64,000 nt of DNA from positions 372,001 through 436,000 of the forward strand of contig CAVRTA010000006.1 in assembly GCA_963724135.1 (NCBI GenBank). The letters are read 5' to 3'. Under the pieces are notes generated by a model, which was given only the letters and a program-made list of their open reading frames with translations, made no database searches and had not been told where the DNA came from. This document shows, in pieces, positions 58,824 to 64,000 of the stretch. The position numbers and the translations under genes are program-made. Source of the DNA: DATLGB01 sp963724135 (GTDB lineage: Bacteria; Actinomycetota; Thermoleophilia; Solirubrobacterales; Solirubrobacteraceae). The stretch's first letter is position 1. Every line of letters starts with the position of its first letter.

Positions 58824-58866
58824 TTCGCGGCCGGCTCGCTCCCCTGAGCCGGCCGCGAACGTTTCT
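58824..58866. terminator. strong bidirectional terminator hairpin
   Basis: Perfect 14-bp stem TTCGCGGCCGGCTC (58824-58837) and its complement (58846-58859) with an 8-base loop, then CGTTTCTC on the plus strand and AGTTCTCTT on the minus. It lies between the convergent dehydrogenase and CNNM genes; the rest of the 242-base gap shows nothing else. Confidence 0.85.
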
Positions 58867-58978
58867 CGGGACTGATCCTCCCCAGGATCTCCCTCTCCCC
58901 CAGGTCAACCGCCGTGTAGCGATGTTTCCGGTGGGACGGCGTCAAGGTAGCGCGCTCGCGCCCCTTGTGCAAATCGAT

Positions 58979-60296
58979 TCAAGGTTGCGTTTCGCTACCA
59001 GCCGGGCGGCGCTCGCGTATGCGCACCGCCTCGATGCGGTTCTCGCGCACGGACTCGACGCGGATCGCGTAGCCGTTGTGCTGGATCGTGTCGCCGCGCC
59101 GCGGCAGCCGGCCGAGCTCGCCGAACACGAAACCGCCGACCGAGTTGTAGGCCTCCGAGTCAACCGGCAGGTTGAGGCCGTAGTCGGACGAGGTCGGAGA
59201 TCGCGACGTGCCCGCGCACGAACCAGTCCCCGTTGGCGAGCCTGCGCACCGCGCCGCCGAGCGGGTCGGTCTCGTCGTCGATCTCGCCGACGACCTCCTC
59301 GACGATGTCCTCGACGGTGACGATGCCCGCGGTGCGCCCGTACTCGTCGATGACGACGGCAAGCGACGCGCGCTCGCGCTGCAGGTCGGCGAGCAGGTCG
59401 TCGAGCGGCTTGGTCTCGGGGACGATCGGCGCCTCGCGCACGAGGCTGGCGATCGACCCCTGCGGCCCCTCGGTCATCAGCACGTGCGCGAGCTGGTTGG
59501 CGTGCACGAGGCCGACGATGCGGTCCTGGTTGTTGTCCTCGGTGACGACCAGGCGCGTGTGGCCTGAGCTCACGCAGCGCCGCAGCGCGGTCTCGGCGTC
59601 CTCGGAGGCGTCGACCGTCACGAGCGCGGGCGCCGGCGTCATCACCTGGCGCGCCTGCTGCTCGTGCAGGTGGAAGACGCCGCTGAGCATCCCCGCCTCG
59701 CCCGGGTCGAGGTGCCCGCCGATCATCGACTGGGCGATGATCGTCTTGAGCTCCTCCGGCGACCCGCCCTCCTCGAACTCGCCCGCGGTCTTGATCCCGA
59801 GCGCACGCAGCGCGCGGTTGGAGACGCCGTTGAGGACCGCGATCATCGGGCCGAAGGCCTGGGTGAACAGCCACAGCGGTCGCGTGACGCGCAGCGCCAC
59901 GGTGTCGGCCTTCTCGATCGAGTAGATCTTCGGGATCTGCTCGCCGATGGTGATGTGCAGCGACGTGGTGATCAGGTACGCCAGCGCCACGGAGACGCCG
60001 GTCGACACCCACCCCGGTGCCCCCTCGCCGAAGGCCTCCTCGAACAGGTGACCGATCGCCGGCTCGCCCAGGAAGCCGATTCCCAGGGAGGTGAAGGTGA
60101 TGCCGAGCTGGCAGGAGGCCAGGTAGCGGCTCATGTCGTCGAGCAGCTCCAGCGTCCGCCGCGCCCGGCGCTCCCCCTCGGAAGCGAGCTCCTCGATCCG
60201 CGAGCGGCGCACGCGCACGAGGGCGAACTCCGCCGCTACGAAGAACCCGTTGAGCAGGACGAGGACGAAGACCGCGAAGAGGGCCAGTGCCGTCAT
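58979..60296 (-). CDS. CNNM/CorC-family transporter-associated protein (one frameshift)
   Basis: A membrane protein of the hemolysin C / CNNM family linked to Mg2+ or Co2+ export. CNNM domain with three or four helices (LALFAVFVLVLLNGFFVAAE; LGITFTSLGIGFLGEPAIG; GVSVALAYLITTSLHITIGE with EQIPKIYSIEKAD). Two CBS domains follow (VMTPAPALVTVDASEDAETA; DLQRERASLAVVIDEYGRTA), then the CorC_HlyC domain (SVGGFVFGELGRLPRRGD), reached across an indel near 59190. ATG 60296. Confidence 0.9.
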
Positions 60297-60348
60297 GTGG
60301 CTCCCCGGACGGGAGCGCGGCTACTTCGAGAAGGGTCGTCGTCGGGCA

Positions 60349-62700
60349 TCAGGGCGACGCGGCTGAAGGTAGCACCAGCACCCGGGTGAAGACGTTGGCG
60401 GGCCCGTCGCGGTCGTCCTCCCAGGCGACCAGCACGCGGTCGCGGCCGACCGCGGTCAGCGCAGGCCGCCAGCTGTTGACGTTGCGGCCCCCGGCGTCGT
60501 CGACGCGGCGGAACGGGCCGCCGAGCTGGCGCGCCATCACGTCCGCGGTGGCGTGCCGGTGCGACTGCCAGGCGACGGCGATGCGGCCGCCGGGCAGCTG
60601 GGCCTGCATGGGCCAGAACGCGTTGCGCTGCGCGGTGCCGTCGGGGTCGAGCTGCGCGTTGGTCCCGCCGATGATCGCGCCGAAGACGTCATAGAGGGGG
60701 TGCGGCGCGGGATCCTCGGTCTTGCGGAAGTCGTTCCAGGTGATGTACGAGTCGCCGGAGCGGAAGCCCGCTCGCGGGCGGTCGTCGAGCGCCTCGAGCG
60801 CGTCCTTGGAGTCGTTGACGCGCACCTGCGGCGCCCAGTGCTCGCCCCGGTCCTGCGACACGCGCGCGTAGATGTCCCACTTGTACGCGCGGAAGTCGGC
60901 CCAGGTGAGGACGAGCTTCTTGTCCTCGGTGGCCACGTGCGGCGCCCAGGCGTTGTCGAGCTGCTGCGCGAGCGTGACCGGCGGGCCCTGGTCGAGCCGG
61001 ATCGGCACGTCGCCCACCGACGCTCCGTAGACGCCGACGTTGCCCTCCTTGTCGTCGAGCCACACGGCGTAGGCGTCGTCGCCGGGGAAGGCCACGATGC
61101 TCGGCCGCTCCTGGATGCCGCCATCTGGGTCGAGCGGCTGCGCCGGGCCGTTCCCCGCCGCCGCGACGACCCGGCCGTCCGTGCGCTGCCAGGCAAGCCA
61201 CAGCGGGCCGCTGCCGTGAACGCTGAGGGCCGGGTGGCTGCCGCGGCCGCGGGTGACGGGCTCCGTCCAGTGCCGGCCGCGGTCCTGCGAGCGCGCCGTG
61301 CGGATGCGGCCTCGCTCCTCCCAGGCCGCGAACACCGTGCTGCCCCGGTGGGCGAGCGCGACGTTGCGCTGGTCGGCGCGCGACGGCGCCAGCGGCCGGT
61401 CGCGCCGGCGCTTGACGGCGCGGTGGCGGCGCTTGCCCTCGATGACCACGTCGTAGGTGACGACGCCCTCCTGCTGCGTCCCTGTGCCGACGGCAGCCTC
61501 ACCGGCGGCGCCGAGCGTCGCGCGGCGCTGCTCGATCGGCGCGTCCAGCGGGTCGGGCGCGAGCCAGGTCTGCACCGCCGCGAAGCCGGGCGCGGGGTCC
61601 TGGCCCACGAGCTGGCCGCGCGGCCCCCGCGGCGACGGCCGGACCGCGATGTGCGACTGCGCGTCGGCGGAGAACTCGTAGACGTCACCGGTGAGTTCGG
61701 GCAGCGCGAGCGCCTGCAGGCTCGGGTAGCGCAGCAGGTCGGAGTAGCCGGACGCCTTGAGCGTGTCGGGTGACCACATGCCGCTCCGGCGCACCGTGTC
61801 GTCGACGAAGAACTCGGGCTGGATCAGGATCTGCACGCCCGCGTCGTCGAGCCGCCCGAGCACGTCGGGCATCCACGCGTCCTTGCTGGTGACGAACCCC
61901 AGCTTGCCGACCGGGGTGTCGACGGCGGTCAGGTCGTGCGGACGGCCGGGGACGAGGTCGAGCTGCCCGGGCAGCTCGACGGGCGTCAGGTAGGCCTTGA
62001 CCTGCTTGGCGACCAGCCTGCCGTCGGGGTCGAACAGCAGGGCCATGTTGACCGGCTCGCTCGTGATCGCCTCGTAGGCGTAGTCGCGGCCGGGCTCGTC
62101 CGGGTCGCCGAGCGCGGCGACGAGTCCCGGGTCCTGCGCGTCGCACTTGGTCACGCCGGGCGGCGGAATGAACGCGGCCTGGTCGCGGCAGACGACGCGC
62201 CACTCGCGCGCCATGTCGACGCCGGCCTCGAGCCACAGGTCGTAGCGGTCGGCGAGCGCGGCGAACGTCTCGACGGCGACGCGCCCGAACGTGTCGGTGA
62301 GCGCGAGCGCGAGCAGCCGCGTCGGGACCTCGCGGGTCGTGAGCTCCGGATAGCGGGAGGCATAGACAGCCTCGGGCGTGGCGTACGCGGCGGCGAGCGA
62401 ACCGATCGCGGTGGTCAGGTCCGGCGCCGCGCGGGCACCGGTGCCGCGGCTGCCGCTGAAGGCCGCCATCAGCCCGATGCTCTCGGGCAGCACGGCGAGG
62501 TCCTTGTCGCGCCCGCGCCGCTGCAGGGGCGCGACCATCCCGTCGAGCTTGCCGTGGAAGTGGTCGCGGGAATCGACCCAGCTCAGCTCGAACTTAGGGC
62601 CGACGGCGAACACGCGGACCTTCTTCGCCTCCGCCGCCGCGGCCAGCGCCGCGAACGCGACCACCACCCACCCCGCTGCTCGTCGCGCAAATGTCGACAT
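60349..62700 (-). CDS. exported nitrilase-like domain fused to BNR/sialidase-type beta-propeller
   Basis: 783 residues, intact. Signal RRAAGWVVVAFAALAAAAEA. Residues about 25-330 have a carbon-nitrogen hydrolase fold: LAVLPESIGLMAAF (Glu of the E-K-C triad), LVAKQVKAYLTPVELPGQ (Lys) but VGKLGFVTSKDAWMPDVLGR where the nucleophile Cys is expected, so the site reads S-K-D and is probably inactive or altered. Residues about 440-780 repeat the Asp-box propeller (RTARSQDRGRHW, ARVSQDRGEHWAPQVRV). I know no named protein with this order. Likely cell-surface; substrate unknown. ATG 62700. Confidence 0.72.
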   Translation of the reverse strand: MSTFARRAAGWVVVAFAALAAAAEAKKVRVFAVGPKFELSWVDSRDHFHGKLDGMVAPLQRRGRDKDLAVLPESIGLMAAFSGSRGTGARAAPDLTTAIGSLAAAYATPEAVYASRYPELTTREVPTRLLALALTDTFGRVAVETFAALADRYDLWLEAGVDMAREWRVVCRDQAAFIPPPGVTKCDAQDPGLVAALGDPDEPGRDYAYEAITSEPVNMALLFDPDGRLVAKQVKAYLTPVELPGQLDLVPGRPHDLTAVDTPVGKLGFVTSKDAWMPDVLGRLDDAGVQILIQPEFFVDDTVRRSGMWSPDTLKASGYSDLLRYPSLQALALPELTGDVYEFSADAQSHIAVRPSPRGPRGQLVGQDPAPGFAAVQTWLAPDPLDAPIEQRRATLGAAGEAAVGTGTQQEGVVTYDVVIEGKRRHRAVKRRRDRPLAPSRADQRNVALAHRGSTVFAAWEERGRIRTARSQDRGRHWTEPVTRGRGSHPALSVHGSGPLWLAWQRTDGRVVAAAGNGPAQPLDPDGGIQERPSIVAFPGDDAYAVWLDDKEGNVGVYGASVGDVPIRLDQGPPVTLAQQLDNAWAPHVATEDKKLVLTWADFRAYKWDIYARVSQDRGEHWAPQVRVNDSKDALEALDDRPRAGFRSGDSYITWNDFRKTEDPAPHPLYDVFGAIIGGTNAQLDPDGTAQRNAFWPMQAQLPGGRIAVAWQSHRHATADVMARQLGGPFRRVDDAGGRNVNSWRPALTAVGRDRVLVAWEDDRDGPANVFTRVLVLPSAASP

Positions 62701-62725
62701 GGCGACATCTTCGCGACGAACGCGG

Positions 62726-63004
62726 TCAGATGGCGTCGAGTGTCCTCGCCATGGCGAGATCCGCCTGCGTGATGCCGCCGGCGGAATGGGTGGACAGCGT
62801 CAGCCGGACCTTGTTCCAGCCGTGGATGAGGATGTCGGGATGATGGTTCTCGCGCTCGGCGGTTTCGCCCACGCGGTTGACGTAGTCGAGCGCCGCGGCG
62901 AAGTCCTCGAACTCGTGGTCGCGCGCGATCGCGTCGCCGTGGAGTGTCCACTCGCTGTCCGCGACCGCCTCCTGCACCGCGTCATGTGAGAGCGTTTCGG
63001 CCAT
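62726..63004 (-). CDS. 4a-hydroxytetrahydrobiopterin dehydratase (PCD)
   Basis: 92 residues matching pterin-4a-carbinolamine dehydratases: HDAVQEAVADSEWTLHGDAI, HEFEDFAAALDYVNRVGETA, the active-site ERENHHPDILIHGWNKVRLT (His-His-Pro), and THSAGGITQADLAMARTLD. Recycles hydroxylated pterin cofactors or acts as a transcription coactivator. ATG 63004 shares its CATG with the divergent GH9 start. No partner hydroxylase is in the window. Confidence 0.92.
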   Translation of the reverse strand: MAETLSHDAVQEAVADSEWTLHGDAIARDHEFEDFAAALDYVNRVGETAERENHHPDILIHGWNKVRLTLSTHSAGGITQADLAMARTLDAI

Positions 63005-64000
63005 GATCGGAGCGTACGCCGCCATTCTCGTCGCTGCTGCCGCCGTCCCGCAGACCGTCGTCCGCAGCGGCGGGCCGTCGGCGCCGTCGGACCCCAAGGT
63101 CGCGATCGTCGCCTCGAAGAAGCCGCTGGCCGGCAAGCGCTTCCGCGTCCTCAGCCGGGGCGGGAACGTCGTCGCGCGCGGCCGCCTCAAGCGGGCGCCG
63201 GGCAACCCGGACCCGTTCAAGCACGCGGCCGCCGCGGACTGGAGCGGCGTCCGCAAGCCTGGTCGGTACCGCATCCATGCCCGAGGCGCGCGCTCGCGCC
63301 CGTGGCTCGTGACCGGGGCGAGTGCGGTTCCCCGCCTGCTGCGCCTGTACGCCGTGAACGCCGACGGCAACGAGCCGAACCCCGTCTTCGGCCCGTCGCA
63401 TCTCAACGACGCCACCGTCCGGGGCGGCGAGCACGACGGCCAGCGGTTCGACCTCACCGGCGGCTGGCGCGACGCCGGCGACAACCTCAAGTTCACCGAG
63501 ACGATCGCGCAGTCGGTCGCGTACCTGCACCTCGCCGCGCGCCTGGAGCCGGGCCAGGCGCAGCGGCTGCGCGACACCGCCGCCGTCGGCGTGCGCTACC
63601 TGCTCAAGGCCCATCCGGCGCCGGACCTGTTCATCGGGCTCGTCGGGGACGAGCGCGACCACTTCACCGGCTTTCGCGACCCCGCCGGCGACGACGCCAA
63701 CACCGACGAGGGGGTCGGCGTCCGCCTGGCCTACCCGAGCGTCTCGTCGACGATCCTGGGCAAGGCCGCCGCAGCGCTCGCGCTGGCCGGCGAGGTCGAC
63801 GCCGCGAAGGAGTGGTACGCCCAGGCCGTCGAGACCAACGCCGAGGTCGAGTGGGCGGATCCCAACCTCGCGGACTTCTACCCCGACGACTACTTCCACG
63901 ACGACCTCGCCTTCGCCGCCACGGCGCTGTGGCGGGCGACCGGCGACGCTCAGTACCTGACGCAGGCCGGCGAGCAGCTGCGGGCCGGCGACGACGACGA
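63003..64000 (+). CDS. glycoside hydrolase family 9 (cellulase-like), partial
   Basis: Runs off the right edge after about 332 residues. Signal IGAYAAILVAAAAVPQTVV; an N-terminal Ig-like domain (PLAGKRFRVLSRGGNVVARG, GVRKPGRYRIHARGARSRPW) as in CelD_N; then the (alpha/alpha)6 barrel beginning with FDLTGGWRDAGDNLKFTETI, the GH9 catalytic base motif (DAGD). Likely a secreted endoglucanase or cellobiohydrolase; the acid Glu motif lies outside the window. Confidence 0.9.
   Translation, partial: MIGAYAAILVAAAAVPQTVVRSGGPSAPSDPKVAIVASKKPLAGKRFRVLSRGGNVVARGRLKRAPGNPDPFKHAAAADWSGVRKPGRYRIHARGARSRPWLVTGASAVPRLLRLYAVNADGNEPNPVFGPSHLNDATVRGGEHDGQRFDLTGGWRDAGDNLKFTETIAQSVAYLHLAARLEPGQAQRLRDTAAVGVRYLLKAHPAPDLFIGLVGDERDHFTGFRDPAGDDANTDEGVGVRLAYPSVSSTILGKAAAALALAGEVDAAKEWYAQAVETNAEVEWADPNLADFYPDDYFHDDLAFAATALWRATGDAQYLTQAGEQLRAGDDD

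Noticed and set aside
58737..58978. Possible further copy of the conserved intergenic block
   Set aside because: Only a short CAGACTGCGGGG similarity is present; the region is explained by an ordinary strong terminator hairpin.
1..64000. Search for tRNA/rRNA genes, transposases, integrases, CRISPR-cas, toxin-antitoxin or restriction genes
   Set aside because: No candidate was seen on reading both strands; short elements could have been missed without a tool.

Overview
The window is very GC-rich, densely packed DNA from an actinomycete-type chromosome. The best guess is Thermoleophilia/Solirubrobacterales. Supporting signs are SigB/SigF-type sigma factors with RsbV/RsbW partners, a MarP-type protease, a PspA-PspAA-PspAB module, an F420-type luciferase-like oxidoreductase, c-di-AMP riboswitches in front of cell-wall hydrolases, AddAB-like recombination nucleases, and GTG starts with 4-base GTGA/ATGA overlaps. 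The taxonomy is an inference from gene content. I saw no tRNA, rRNA, CRISPR array, transposase or prophage gene. No stretch longer than 300 bases lacks a gene.

Layout. 0-10 kb is a transcription-control region: a partial group 2 sigma factor, a ferritin-like protein, a SigB/SigF-type sigma factor with two STAS proteins, an RsbW-type kinase and a degenerate relative of it, transaldolase, a primary-type sigma factor, a lipid kinase and a PAP2-PgsA fusion. 10-22 kb is mostly DNA repair: a Crp-like regulator, a DHH phosphoesterase and UV endonuclease on the plus strand, then a minus-strand operon addB-addA-sigma-phosphatase-recQ. 22-32 kb holds a secreted trypsin-like protease, topoisomerase III, MarP, a class B penicillin-binding protein, a lipoprotein, an SRPBCC protein, and an FHA-ParA pair. 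32-40 kb has an L,D-transpeptidase, an M14 carboxypeptidase and the aspartate-family operon lysA-hom-GNAT-thrC-thrB. 40-48 kb is envelope biology: lgt, a zinc alcohol dehydrogenase, an M23 protein, HtpX, a sugar kinase and the Psp module. 48-53 kb has two paralogous NlpC/P60-like hydrolases, each behind its own c-di-AMP riboswitch, plus a cell-wall-binding-repeat lipoprotein, a glycosidase and an RTX-like protein. 53-64 kb has a luciferase-like oxidoreductase, xseA-xseB, a hydroxyacyl-CoA dehydrogenase, a CNNM/CorC protein, a nitrilase-like/beta-propeller fusion, a pterin dehydratase and a GH9 cellulase that runs off the right edge.

How it fits together. SigB-like promoters (GTNTT-type, 15 bases, GGGTAG/T) precede several genes of the first 6 kb, so the sigma factor probably feeds back on its own partner-switching proteins. 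Envelope maintenance recurs through the window (MarP, PBP, L,D-transpeptidase, M23, NlpC, HtpX, PspA). Four convergent gene ends carry related palindromic elements; the one at 28387-28574 is a 188-bp dyad.

Quality caveat. Sixteen genes carry single-base frameshifts and one of them also has an in-frame amber. They cluster at 2-10, 15-20 and 36-40 kb, while 41.5-58.7 kb is clean. All affected families are normally intact, so local assembly error is the most likely cause. Coordinates for those genes span the whole reconstructed gene.
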